A stretch of DNA of 64,000 nt, taken from contig NW_025422983.1 of NCBI RefSeq assembly GCF_020497125.1, positions 1 through 64,000 of the forward strand, in the 5' to 3' direction. Numbering within the stretch: the first letter of the stretch is position 1; each line of letters begins with the position of its first letter. A program made the translations under genes and the position numbers. This stretch comes from Mauremys mutica (lineage: Eukaryota > Chordata > Testudines > Geoemydidae). This document shows, piece after piece, positions 1-10,837 of the stretch. The notes below the pieces were generated by a model. That model worked only from the letters and a program-made list of their open reading frames with translations, had not been told where the DNA came from and did no database searches.

Positions 1-1939
1 CATTTTCTGATGTAACCAAACACTTTGTATTCTAAATTGAACAAAACAAGTATCTGCATCTCAATCCAACATTTCCGCTTGATATCAAATCAGACCATCT
101 CATGAAAATATTAAACACAACAATTCTGGCTACGAAAAAAAACACAACAAGACAGAACATAGAACACACAACATAATTTTTTACTGTGCCAGTAAATCAA
201 GGTACGTTGAATGCTGTGCAGCTGGCATTAGTTTTCTTTGATTATCTGAAAGACAAAAACAGAGGTCCACCCCGTCTGGGCAATTAAATACTTAAAATAT
301 ACAAATACTCCTGTTGATTCTAGGCAAAACAGAGGAATTACCCCATAGTTTCTCGTATGTGTTTCTTAGACAGCCTTGGTTTCAGAGGCCTTTACTTTAT
401 CAGTTAGTTAATTTGTATTAACATAGATGCCTTCTGGCTTGCTTTTTATTTTCAACTCCTGCTTTTAAACACTGAAAGAAAACATCACCACTTATAGTGC
501 CTGTAGAGCCTAATAAAATTCTCATTACATAGCACTGTATACATTCTTCAACTGATTTAACAAAATTGTTCATAGCCAAATGATTGCAATCTAATAAGTT
601 CTTTGCCTGAATTTATTTACAAACATTTCATAGACACCAAAAACTGTTCTCTTAAAAATCACTAGCTTTTCCCTTCCAACAGCCACTTTTATCAACTCAA
701 ATCACCATTCCAAATATCCTCTTGAGTATTTGAAATCCTCATGCTTATATTCACTTACTCCTTCTTTCCACTACACCCTCAAAAGTTTCCAACCTGTTTT
801 CCAAATCTCTTTGTCTGTTGCCTTCCCGCCTGGGCCCGATCCTTTTTTCCTCACTGAATCGTCCCGTCCATGGACACGAGCTTGTTCCACAACCAGTTCT
901 TCGCTAGGAGGGTGGGCTACTCAACTAGCCCCCACCCTTCTGGTCTTGTCCCCAAAACATTTCTACTCACAAGACTACCTGAGTCCTCCCTAGTAAGGCT
1001 TGCCACCTGGGCAAAAAATACATGGCCATTCACTTAACACATAATCCAGACCCCTTTGGGGGTCTACCCAGAGACCCACCCATTTGTCTGCTGACACTTA
1101 AACAGAAAAAAAATTACACAGAAAGCAGAGAAAATTACAGTCTAAGCCAAATTTTTCTACTTCTATTATATTGTCCGCTACGCGGGGGCGGGACTGTAAA
1201 AATCTCAGGACAACCTCAGAGCTTCATCGCACACATGGCTTCCACCCTGAGGAATTACGAACGAGAAGTTCAGTTCCGCTCACTCACCTAACGCCCAAAT
1301 GAACAGAGCAGAAAAACATCAGTAACCGGTTAAACAAAACAGAGCCAAAGCTAAATAGTGTTTCCTTATTCTATTAGAGCTCACCTTTAATCATGCAACC
1401 AACAATACCAAACAAAGCAAACACAAAATAACAAGGGTAAACAGAGAGATGGTGTAAATTCTGCAGGGCCCCCCCATTATTAATTGCACACCAAACTGTG
1501 ACAAATTCCTGTTACTAATTTATCCCTCATGTCAGGTGATCAGACTGACAGAGCATACAATCAAATTTTAAAGCTTCATTAAAATAATAAAACAACAATG
1601 GAGAGTATTGGGAATGCTCCCACCTCACACAGGAAAACATGAATGCCCCAAGCCTTAAACCACTTCAATACTCACACATGTCTCACTGGGAAGTTAAGCT
1701 TTGCAAATATAATTCCAATTCTGTAACTTGTACAGCCTTTGCACTTAGCATAGTCCGCACTGATTCATGACCTTGAAGACAAAACAACTTCTCCTTTATC
1801 TCAGGGCTAAGCCGAATTTCAAATTAACCCATTCCTAGACAAATTGCTCACACTGTGTCAGAGGCTTTTCTCTGTGATTAAAGCTCCACTGAGATATATG
1901 ATCTTATCTAGATTGAAGGTACCTTCTAATGGGCATTGT

Positions 1940-2131
1940 TTAAATGAATTTTTCACGCATGTACAGATTCCAATCATTTAAATACCTGCAGATTTTAGAA
2001 CCATAATGTACGTACATGTAATATGCTGGGGTACCCTTAGGGGGTGAGGTGGAATATTTAGACAGTCCCTTACCCATTTTCCACTCACACAGGAGAAACT
2101 CACAAGGAAAGGGGAGGGAAGATGGGTTCAC
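1940..2131 (-). pseudogene. Possible gag (matrix) remnant of the ERV
   Basis: A 63-codon minus-strand frame about 630 nt inside the primer site. Its second Met (residue 19) is followed by Gly, as in myristoylated retroviral Gag starts. The frame stops soon after and further stops follow. Position and the Met-Gly start are the only support, so this is a weak call and could be chance. Confidence 0.25.
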
Positions 2132-2278
2132 ACACTCCTAGACCCAGGCAGCTTCCTCGCCGGACAATGCCTGGCCGAGTCAGCCCACTGTGGGTCGGAT
2201 CTCCTAAAGATCCACTAGTTACCGGGCTAGCCCGGTAACAGCCACTCACACTGGTGTACACACACACACACCAAGGCC

Positions 2279-2352
2279 TCTTTTTCTTCCTTTTCTTTTT
2301 TCTTTTTAACCCTTTTTTTTTTTTTTTTTTTTAACCTTTTTATCTCTTTTTT
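2279..2352. repeat. Poly-pyrimidine/poly-T tract
   Basis: Simple-sequence tract, T-rich on the plus strand and so purine-rich on the ERV sense strand, with an uninterrupted T run of about 22 nt. It sits in the ERV leader, not at the 3' end, so I do not read it as the retroviral polypurine tract. Confidence 0.8.
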
Positions 2353-2764
2353 TTTATTTTAACCATGATGCATCTTTACCTGGTCCGGACCAATACCATG
2401 AGGCGGTATGACAACCCCTCTTGAGGCGGTAAAAACCCCTCAGCACCGGTGCATTCTAATGCATTTACCTATGCATTACCTTATGCATTTACCTATGCAT
2501 TTACCTTGGCCAACTCAGCAGTTCCCAGTACTGCTATAAACTAACCTTATTGGGGCCTCTCCCCAATACCACTTTGCATCTGATCCTGCTGCACAGTCAA
2601 TAAGTTCAGATGGCGTGAGCCCAACAGAGACAGACGTCCTCACGGAAAGTCCTCCTCCGATACCCCAATAGAGATTTCAAAAGGTCTCATACCTCTCATG
2701 TGGCGCCATGGGGTTCGAAGGGGAATGATCCGTAGTAGCCGTCTGTGGGTCCGTGGGCGTTGCC

Positions 2765-2782
2765 ATCCCGGACGAGCCCCCA
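2765..2782 (-). promoter_or_regulatory. Retroviral primer-binding site, tRNA-Pro type
   Basis: On the minus strand the 18 nt read TGGGGGCTCGTCCGGGAT, three bases beyond the CA end of the adjacent LTR. This is the classical site complementary to the 3' end of tRNA-Pro used by gammaretroviruses to prime reverse transcription. It fixes the element's orientation and class. Confidence 0.92.
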
Positions 2783-2785
2783 AAT

Positions 2786-3219
2786 TGTCGAAGAAAAACT
2801 CAGTTCTCGCTTTTCGTTTGGGTGCAGCAAAACCAAATACTTTATTATTTCTCCAGTAATTACCATGGAGGGAGAGAGTGCCATAGGACACAGGGTCACC
2901 CCAGTCCTGGACAGGTCTCTCAACTGGTAAACAATCACAGCAAGCCTTTATACCTTTTACAGACAATTTCTAACAATAATACAGACAGTAAAAAGCAACA
3001 AATACATTTTGTTTATACATAAGCTTCTCTGCTATCTCACTAGAAAAACAAGACTGCAAGACTGCATATTGCAAGGTCGTAATAACTTTCACACAATTCC
3101 CTCTGTCTTACATTATCTTGCTTCCTCACGTCACCAGGGTCACAGTTAACCTAACTCATGCTAACTAACATTCATTAAGATCTCTTTAAAACCTTGTTAA
3201 TTATTTACTGGCTTCCACA
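2786..3219 (-). mobile_element. 5' LTR of a gammaretrovirus-like ERV
   Basis: A 434-bp block with TG...CA ends that aligns over its whole length with the solo LTR at 7175-7631. On the minus strand it holds an AATAAA signal (plus-strand tttatt at 2841-2846). It is bounded by a tRNA-Pro primer site on the low-coordinate side and by host sequence (the duplicated MIR-bearing element) on the other. U3 is at the high-coordinate end. Confidence 0.88.
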
Positions 3220-3222
3220 ATA

Positions 3223-3385
3223 ATGATCTGCTCCTACCTAGCTCAACACACTCACTCTTCCCCAAGACACACACACTGTCTCTCCCCCCACACACACACA
3301 CAGTCTCCACACTGCAGTTGAAAAGCAGCTGGCAATCTAGTAGGATGCCCATGGAACAAGGGGAGAGAGAAACCTGCATCGCTGA
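3223..3385 (-). repeat. Inverted fragment of the 8.6-8.76 kb element
   Basis: Reverse complement of about 8598-8760, including CA-rich runs and the segment around 'tgcagttgaaaagcagct'. The ERV is inserted in this copy next to the host sequence 'taatgatctgctcctac', so the rest of the element should lie beyond the ERV, to the left of the window. Confidence 0.8.
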
Positions 3386-4231
3386 AAGTGCAGCCATGGA
3401 AACACCACACAGCAGCCTTGCCTAGCAGGGGCAGGGGGGCGAGAAGTGACATCATCCGAGCTCCCTGCATCCAGGTCACGTTCCTCAGCCGGGCTGCGTC
3501 AGGGGAGGACAGAGAGCAGCAGCTTCTGATGCTCCCCTCACAGCCCAGCCCAGGTGGGGAAAGTGACCAGGACGCATGGAGCACATAGTGTTGCTCCTCG
3601 CTCCCCCCACCCTCTGTGGGGCCACGGAGGAGCATTGGGGCAGGGGAGAGCAGTGAGCACCTTTGCACGGCCACACGGTGCCCTTTGACCCCCTGGAGCC
3701 CTTGGCGGCTGCCGGGGGCCCCACCCCTAAGGCCGGCCGGGCTCCCCAGCACGAACAGCAGAGACACAGGGAGACTGGCCACCCACTGAGCAGAGGTAGC
3801 CTGGGCGGCTCGTAATGGAGGCTCGGGGGGGCTCAGCCTCCCCAAACCTTGCGTTGCCAAGGGGACAGTGGGGCCCATGACTAGGGGCCCTGGCCAAATT
3901 GGGCCCCCCTGGAAAAGTCTCCCCCATGTCAGCGCCAGGGCTGGAGGAGCTCCCACTCCCTGCTACGGCCCGGGGGCTGCAGCAGGGGCACAGAGCTTCT
4001 CTGGTCTCGGGGCTGCAGCGGGGCAGGGGTAAAGGAGTGACCGGGTGGGGCCAGTGGGGGAAGGGGTGGCACAGCGGTGACAGTGGGTGGGGCCGTGGGT
4101 GGAAGGTGTGGAAGGGGGCAGAGCCACACACAGAAGTGGGGGGGGGCAGGGTTCCGGTGCTGGGGCCCCCGCACTTGTTCTCCCTTTCCCTGGGCTTTGG
4201 CATCACTAGCCCCTGCTTAGCGAGTAGGGGT
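3386..4231. other. GC-rich stretch without a supported gene
   Basis: C/G-rich DNA with overlapping open frames on both strands, none with a recognisable domain, repeated motif or splice context. The frames are proline/glycine-rich by composition and I do not call them coding. Confidence 0.6.
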
Positions 4232-4550
4232 CAGTGGTCCCCAAAATGTGGGGCGTGACTCCTAGGGGGACACAGAGGAAGATTGATGGGGGCACCTCAG
4301 GGCCTGAGCCAGCCCCCAGGGAGGGCAGGGAGGGAGCCCCACTCAGCCCCACTCTGTCCCAGCTCTTCCCCAACCCCACCCTCAGCCTGGGTCCCTGGCT
4401 CCCAGCCCGGCCTCGACCCCCTTACCCCTGTCCGCACCCCCGTCCCCAGCAAGCAACGGCCCCACTCCCAGCCCCGGTTCTCGACCGCGGCTTCCGAGGG
4501 GCCACAGCCATGGGTACGAGGGCGCAGTGTGAAATGTTTGGGGACCACTG
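4232..4550. mobile_element. hAT-type miniature inverted-repeat element (MITE)
   Basis: A 319-bp unit with terminal inverted repeats: CAGTGGTCCCCAAA at the left end and its near-complement (tttggggaccactg) at the right. The flanks show a likely degraded 8-bp target duplication (gtaggggt / gttagggt). CAGTGG termini and 8-bp duplications are typical of hAT elements. No transposase is encoded, so it is non-autonomous. Confidence 0.78.
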
Positions 4551-4949
4551 GGTTAGGGTGACGTCCTCAATCACTTCTCTGCAGTCCAATGAAAGCGATT
4601 CCTCCCCCACCCACCCCTCCGTCAGGACGGCCTAGGTACGTTCTGCTGCCCTTCACTCGTACAGGGAGGAGAATAACATTTCATTCCACTCAATCCTAAA
4701 GTGATTTGTAACCCACCACCATCCCAAACTGGTCATTTTGGGGAAGCGGCCCCGTCATGCTGCATAGCTAGGCAGAGTAGGGGTGTCTATGCAAACACGG
4801 CCTGTTCCTGAAGTCTTCCCCCAGCTCCTCACTAGATGTGAGGGGGGAGCTCATTCAGACCCTGCTTACGCTTAGTATTTAAAAACTCCTTAGTGTCCCT
4901 ATCTCTGCCGGCCTTAGATTTCTCCTCCTGTCCCTGTTTTAGCAGCTCA

Positions 4950-5031
4950 GATGAGGTGGCCAAGTGGTTAAGGTGATGGACTACTAATCCATTGTGCTCT
5001 GCATGCATGGGTTCAAATCCCATCCTCATTG
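4950..5031 (+). tRNA. tRNA-Ser, anticodon ACT (CpG-decayed tRNA-Ser-GCT)
   Basis: An 82-nt cloverleaf with the long variable arm of class II serine tRNAs. The acceptor stem (GATGAGG / CCTCATT), anticodon stem (ATGGA / TCCAT) and T stem are intact. The loop reads CTACTAA, giving ACT, which still reads the serine codon AGU. Compared with the vertebrate tRNA-Ser(GCT) consensus most differences are CpG to TpG or CpA, including the B box (TTCAA). No run of four T follows closely. Likely a decaying copy, although every stem still pairs. Confidence 0.75.
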
Positions 5032-5039
5032 GATGCATT

Positions 5040-5600
5040 TAGTCTTCACCCTCCTTTATAGACAACCACCTCCCCCCTTGGTACAATGACAGATCAAACA
5101 ATGTTGCTTCTTGCAAACAAAAACCTTCTCAGAATCTCAGCTGCTCCCCCCCCTTGCTTCAAATAAAATGTCTAAATCCCAGATTTCTAAAAAAATTCTC
5201 TAGTCCTGCATTTCTTAGCTTTTATCTCAAAAGGGAACAGCCTCATAATCTCCCCCAAACACCCTGGGACCTCCCCAAATAATTAAAATACCCCCAACCT
5301 GAGCAAGGCCACAACAGTGAACCAGAGCTAGTGGCTAGGCCAAGCTGTTCTGAAGGAGACAACTCAACCATTTTCTCCCTGCTTCCCTTGGCAAAGTCTG
5401 ACAGAAAACAAAATTCCCCAAACTGAAAATTTTCTGCTGAAAAACCACTACTAGTCTGTTTGGGGACTTTGGTTTGAATGTACTATTATTCTCTTCTGAT
5501 TTCTGAATCAGTTTTGTCATCCAGGTGTATTTCCAGCTGTTGAGATGTGGGGGATAGAGGCCAACTCATGATGTCTCTACCCCCCCTTTCATAGTTTCTT
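5040..5600. other. Unannotated AT-rich spacer
   Basis: No gene, RNA or repeat boundary that I can support; unique-looking sequence between the tRNA-Ser and an LTR-type repeat. Confidence 0.5.
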
Positions 5601-5985
5601 CCAACTGGCTAGGAAGTACCTTTGCTAGGATGTGAGTCAAGCAGTGCCCATTGTCGCTGTGCTATCTCGGAGACGTCTGCATTGTACACGGTTCCTGGGA
5701 TAGTGCTTGGCAGTGTGGATCCCTTTAATGGGCCAGCAGCGAGTCTGGCTCCTCCATTGTCACACCTGAAAGGCTGGTGGTGGGCATTTCCCAACCTCAT
5801 CTCAGTAACACACACAGAGCAAAACTTCCCAGCCAATGCTACACACACAATCTCTCACAATATTAATGTTCAACAGACAAAAACTTTTGAAATGATACCT
5901 CACCAGGCAGACTTTGTACAAACTGTATCATCATTATATGAGAGCGGTGAATATGGGGCTTCCAGGGTGCTGCTTTGAGCACAGC
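5600..5985 (-). mobile_element. LTR-type interspersed repeat fragment
   Basis: The minus strand contains a block (tttgtacaaa...gaggtatcatttcaaaag) that also occurs on the plus strand near 22.03 kb and 56.28 kb, and in diverged form near 24.29 kb. This marks a dispersed chelonian-type repeat family. The exact ends are not visible. Confidence 0.5.
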
Positions 5986-6109
5986 GTGCCACCCCTGGGC
6001 TGACACTGCAGTGGAGACGGACCCTTAGAGTCCATCTCTCCTGGGATAAAGATGGCAGCACGGCTGGCCTGGACCATCTGACGTGGGCTCATGAAGCTAA
6101 AGCTGAGAG

Positions 6110-6335
6110 GCTAAAAACTGTGGGGCAGATATTTGTGTTCACACTGAAGCCTGGGTTTGGAAACCCTCACCCCTCGTGGGGGTCTCAGAGGTTGGGCTCA
6201 AGCCCATATGTCTGCCCTGTAATTTTATAGTCTTGCAGCCCAAGCCCCATAACCCTGAGTCAGCTGACCCAGGCTTTGCGACAGGTGCCCTGGGTGTTTT
6301 AATCACGGTGCAGACATAACATTAGGTTACGTCTC
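6110..6335. repeat. Probable fold-back MITE relative
   Basis: Contains segments (cctgagtcagctgaccc and flanks) like the clearer fold-back element at 61480-61745. Too diverged to set ends. Confidence 0.35.
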
Positions 6336-6837
6336 CAGTGCAATGAAACACCCACGACTGGCCCGTGTCACATTAATCAGGGTCATGCGGCTTGGGCTGT
6401 AACGTTGCAGTGTCCGTGTCTCGGCTCAGGCTCAGTCCCCTGCTCCAGGAGCCCAGAAGGTTGGGAGGGGGTTTAGCAAGTGGAAATGGTAAAACCGCAG
6501 GGGAGTATTACCCTGGACTCATGGCATTTCTCCATTGGTCTGTCTGCTCTGGGGCAGGGACAGAAACACGTCCTGCTGCTTTTGTTATTTCAAAGGGCGG
6601 TTTAGGATTTTCATTCTCAGACACAGTGCACAAAACAGGACTCAACCCTCGGCATAAACTAAATGAATCGCCCACAGATTCTTGCAGCCACAATGAGCAT
6701 TTGGTGTGAGAGCTCAGACCTGCCCCTGTCCCAGAGGGAGGGGGTCATCCATGAGGGGACTGGACCACTGACCTATCAGCTCCTACCTCCCAAACTTTCA
6801 GTAACTCTATCATCAGTGCCTGTGAGTGTAATTTAAA

Positions 6838-6928
6838 CTATAAGAAAAACCACACTAGGCTAGACCGAAGGTCCATCTAGATCTGAATCTTGTCTTCTGA
6901 CAGTAGCCAATACCAGGTGCCCCAAAAG
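6838..6928 (-). mobile_element. CR1 LINE 3' end
   Basis: On the minus strand this reads as a CR1 terminus: a block like 'ggcacctggtattggctact' followed by 'gatggacctt.ggtct' and a short terminal repeat. Strongly 5'-truncated, as most CR1 copies are. Confidence 0.75.
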
Positions 6929-6938
6929 CAACTCAGTA

Positions 6939-7013
6939 AGGTACCACTGGAACTTGAACCCAGGATCTCCTGCATGCAAAACAGTGGTTTTACCCAGCTA
7001 AGCCCATGGTGCC
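6939..7013 (-). pseudogene. tRNA-Thr-derived pseudogene with an Ala-type anticodon loop
   Basis: The minus strand keeps the body of vertebrate tRNA-Thr (GGCACCATGG start, CAGGAGATCCTGGGTTC T-arm side). The anticodon loop reads TTTGCAT, giving TGC, the tRNA-Ala(TGC) loop. The acceptor has one C/A mismatch, the D-arm has an extra G, and the 3' side of the T arm is altered. CpG positions are decayed. A T4 run follows about 15 nt downstream. Not expected to be functional. Confidence 0.65.
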
Positions 7014-7174
7014 TACAGCTGCTGAAGGGATCATGTCTGCACATACCTGACTCTCTGCCAACCTCCATCTGGGCCTGACAAGCTTTGCTGGTGTTTGGAT
7101 TCAGTAAAGCAGAGGAGCAGGTGAAGTTTTACTTCCAAGGTTCTTTGGACAGGTCTACACTACAAAATTAGATC

Positions 7175-7631
7175 TGTCGAAGAAAAACTCAGTTCTCGCT
7201 TTTTGTTTGGGTGCAGCAAAATCAAATACTTTATTCTTTCTCTAGTAATCACAAGAGGGAGAGAGTGTCCTAGGAAACAGGGTTGCCCCTTGTCCCGGAC
7301 AGGTCTCTCTCAATTAGTAAACAATCACAGCAAGCATTTATACCTTTGTTACAGACAATAGCTAGAAATCCTGGAGACAGTAAAAAAAAACATTTGCATT
7401 TGTTTATACATAAGCCTCTTCGTTATCTTATTTGTCTCACTACTAGAAAAAAACCAAGACTGCATATTGCAAGGTCGTAATGACTTTTCACACAGTTCAC
7501 TCTGTTCCACATTATCTTGCTTCTACAAATCTCACATCATTAGGGTCACAGCTAGCCTAACTCATGCTAACTTAACTAACACACATTTAAGATCCCTTCA
7601 AATCCTTATTAAATATTTCCTGGCCTCCACA
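7175..7631 (-). mobile_element. Solo LTR of the same ERV family
   Basis: A 457-bp LTR with TG...CA ends, flanked by a perfect 4-bp target duplication GATC (7171-7174 and 7632-7635), the size expected of gammaretroviral integration. It aligns end to end with the LTR at 2786-3219 with many substitutions and indels. AATAAA is on the minus strand (7235-7230). No internal sequence or primer site is adjacent, so it is an LTR-LTR recombination remnant. Confidence 0.93.
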
Positions 7632-7899
7632 GATCGGTGTAACTACATTACTCAGGGGTGTAAAAAATTTACCTCCCTAAGCAATGCAGTTATATCAGCC
7701 TAACCCCGGTGCAGATAGCGCTGTGCCAACAGGAGGGCTTCTCCCATCAGCATAGCTTGGGGAGGGGCTTGGTTAGTGAAGATGAAGAGAATAGGTGGCC
7801 CATGGCTCTTGCATTTGGGGAGGCTGGGTGTGAGCGCTGGAAGCTCCCTAAAAGTGGGGGGCCCATTGGTGCCCAGACCATGGCACTGCCCCCCCACCC

Positions 7900-8300
7900 T
7901 TCTTCTCTCTCTGAGGCCCCACCTGTGCTCCCCCCTTGCTCCTGTTTGGCCACTTCCCACCCCCGCTCTTCCTCTTTGGCTGAGGACTGCTGAGCCACCT
8001 TTCGCTCGCTCCTCTCCTCCCACAAGGCCTTCCTGCCTCCTGCTCGTGCCTCTCCACCCCCTACCACAAGGTCTGCCCACCAGCCGCCACCGCTCTGACC
8101 CATCCCTGCAACCCACCCTGCCCACCACCCACACCTCTCTGCCCCTCCCCTGAGACCTGCCCTGCCCTCTGCCCCCACCTCTCTGCCCCCTCCTCTGAGA
8201 CCCGCCTTGCCCACCGCCCCCACCTCTCTGCCCTTACCCTAAAACCCGCCTTGCCCACCCCCCGACCTCTCTGCCCCTCCCCTGAGACCCTCCCTGTCCA
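7900..8300. repeat. C-rich region with ~45-bp tandem repeats
   Basis: The motif 'acctctctgccc' recurs at about 8132, 8177, 8222 and 8265, giving units of 43-45 bp with intervening 'gagacccgccttgccca'. Long frames on both strands are compositional. The flank 8310-8390 is shared with 41150-41235. Confidence 0.75.
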
Positions 8301-8597
8301 CGTCTTTCTTCGGTCATCTGTTATTCCATGAAACATCAAGAATGGAATAAAAAGCTGAGTTTACTCCAGGGTGAGGAAAGAAAGGAGTCACCAACCCCCT
8401 GGCCTTGCTGCTTTAGTTAAAGTGTTTTAATTAAACCGCGGTTGCGTGTCTACACTATGCCCCTTGTGTCACCAGAGCACATCCACGCTAGCCTCTCTTG
8501 GATCGCCACAGAGAGCAGTGCACTCTGGGTAGCTATCCCACTGTGCAACTGGTGCAGGGTGATTTGAGAAGGGTTTGCAATATCTCACAGGACGGTA

Positions 8598-9977
8598 CAG
8601 GATCACATAATACAGGTTTCTCCATCCCATTGTTCCATGGGCATCCTACTGGATTGCGAGCTGCTTTTCAACTGCAGTGTGGAGACTGTGTGTGGGGAGA
8701 GACAGTGTGTGTGTTAGGGAACAGTGAGTGTGTTGAGGTAGGTAGGAGCAGATCATTATTATCCCTACTTGAAAGAGAGAGAAGCTAAGTCTGAGAAAGG
8801 AGAATTGACTTGTCTGAGGTCACACACCCAGTCAGTGGCAGAGTTGGGAATAGGACCCAAGAGCTCTGATTTTCAAACTAACCATCGGATCTTGAATTTC
8901 AGACATTGAATGACCTTAATAAAATGATCTCAGATGAGCTCCAGACCAACAACAGTGCACAGTAATTATTCAGCAAGTATTTGAGGAGAACTGCAATGTC
9001 AGAGAGAATCATGAACTGCTCAGAGACCATTAATGCAGAGAAGCAGCAAAATTTATCAAACATCGAACTGGTTCTGACTTATTTCCTTGGTCTTAAAAGA
9101 GACCAACAAGGACCTGAGTCTCCTCCCTGTCAATAACCCCCTGCTCAGCCAATCAGGGTAGAGACTGAGGACGGGAGGCTGAGGGTTCTCACCAGAGAGC
9201 CCAAAGGATGGACCAGGTTACTGGTGGGGATCACTGCCCGAGCACTATTTCAGCCCCCCAGTTTTGGGTGGACCTCCCACAGTGGGAGCTACAGAGCACT
9301 TCCCCAAAACACACACACACACACACACACACCCCTCCTGGTGTTGGGAGGGGAACAGGAGAAAGGACAAAAGAAGCAAAAGACAAAGAGAAAGGAGGGA
9401 GGAAAAGATGAAAAAAAAGGACAAACCCCAATGTCCCCAGTGATTCTAAGGGACAGAATCCCAGGTGCACAATAAAATTCTGTCTCCTTAAGCTCGTGTT
9501 TTCCATGCCTAGAATTCAACTCTCACTATATGGATCAGACTAAACAGGTTTGAAACCTCCAGGAGGCTCGTACCTTCTAAACAGGGACGGCTGTTTTCTT
9601 GTAAAATCACTAAGAGGAAAGAAGAAAACTCGAAAGAGGTTCCTCCTGGCGCTCACGTCCATGAACCCGAATACTCCCTCAGTCCTCAAAGAGAGACCTG
9701 GAGAAGGAGACTTGCTGCAGCAAAGCCACAGGCGTCTCGGAGGTTTCCCTGGACCCTCGCCCCATCCTGCCTGGCTGATGTCAGCATCTCTCTGTGAGGT
9801 CACCACCTCCCCACCACCTTTGATCAATAGTCTGAGGTCCTGCCAAAGGCCTTTGTGATGTCACTGCCACACCCCTCCCTTGCTGTGCCAATGTCCTGCC
9901 CCTGGCCAGGCACTTTGGAGGTTTGAGCTACTCCCTGGGGATCACCCCACTCAAGGAGCGTTCGTTCTAGGCAGCAA
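8598..9977 (+). repeat. Dispersed duplicated element, copy A (left arm of inverted repeat)
   Basis: Matches 35965-37243 in the same orientation, 10838-11860 and 43396-43890 in opposite orientation, and 3223-3385 (inverted, 5' edge). It includes a reverse-orientation MIR core (about 8735-8880), a CCAAT-containing block (cagccaatcagggtagag) and a (CA)n run at about 9310-9332. No coding frame is supported. Confidence 0.85.
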
Positions 9978-10837
9978 GCCGGCTAGACAGGGAAACATCA
10001 GATGCTGCTCCCAATGCTACACTCAGTTTTTCAGAAATTAGTCGACTTTATGGCCAGAAGAGACCATTAGAGCATCTAATCTGACCCCCTGCATATCACA
10101 GGCCTCCTGTATGACACAAGAGCTACTTTTGGGGCAAACACATTCCAGACAGGCATCTAGTCTTCATGAAATGACATCAAGAGATGGAGAATCCACCACT
10201 TTCCTTGGTAACTTCTTCCTGTGATGAGTCATCCTCGCTGTTGAATATTTGTGCCTTTGTTGTAATATGAATTTGTCTCTTTTCATCTTCCAGCCATTGG
10301 GTCTTGTTATGCTTTTCTCTGCTAGATTAAAGAGCCCTTTAATATCCAATCTTTTCTCTCCATTAATGCACTTCAATGAAGTCACCTTTCAATCTTCTTT
10401 TGATCAGCTAAACAGGTTGAGCTCTTTCAATAGCTCCCTGGAAGGCATTTTTCTTCAGCCTTCAGAACATTTGGTGGCTTTTTGCTGCCCCAGCTCCAAT
10501 TTCACAACATCTTTTTCACATGAGGACACCAAAAATGGAGGCTATTCCAGTATCAGTCTCACTGATGCCGTGTCACCTCTTGTAATGTTATTGACATAAT
10601 CTGTAACTGTATAGATCACTGCTGCGACCACGGTTCTATATTTGCAGCCAATATTGTCGAAAGGTTGTCGTGTAAGGGGTCTATGGAGAGGTTCTGATTG
10701 GCTGATTATAATGATGCTATCTCTAGACGTGTATCATTTTTGTAGTTGACGTTACGAATATTGGCTCTATGCTGCCCGTATTTCAAACTTGTGCTCTGCT
10801 TCCAGGGAACACCCCAGCCAGACAAGTTGGTGTCAGT
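9978..10837 (-). mobile_element. Loop of the inverted repeat: CR1 fragment plus spacer
   Basis: From about 10040 the minus strand is the 3' part and 3' end of a CR1 LINE (gtcagattagatgctctaat, ctcttctggcc). It runs to about 10620 and is followed by about 200 bp that recur at 42597-42800. The same CR1-to-element junction is present at 37244-37370 and 43396, so the CR1 was there before the unit was copied. Confidence 0.75.

Larger units (their letters stand above)
1..2764 (-). mobile_element. Internal region of an endogenous retrovirus, minus strand, 5' part
   Basis: This DNA lies directly inside a minus-strand LTR and its primer-binding site, so it must be the leader and start of the internal region of an ERV whose other end is beyond the window. 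It is AT-rich and heavily decayed; I see no long open frame, protease, reverse transcriptase or zinc-knuckle signature. The absence of coding potential over 2.7 kb means a long non-coding leader, extensive decay or nested insertions. Short direct repeats containing 'atgcatttacct' lie at about 2451-2508. The retroviral assignment rests on the LTR and primer site. Confidence 0.6.

Noticed and set aside
5622..5978. 118-codon plus-strand frame
   Set aside because: Falls in a dispersed LTR-type repeat in reverse orientation; no domain.
8735..8880. B-box-like 'gggaataggacccaagagc' considered as a tRNA
   Set aside because: It is part of a reverse-orientation MIR core, not a tRNA gene.
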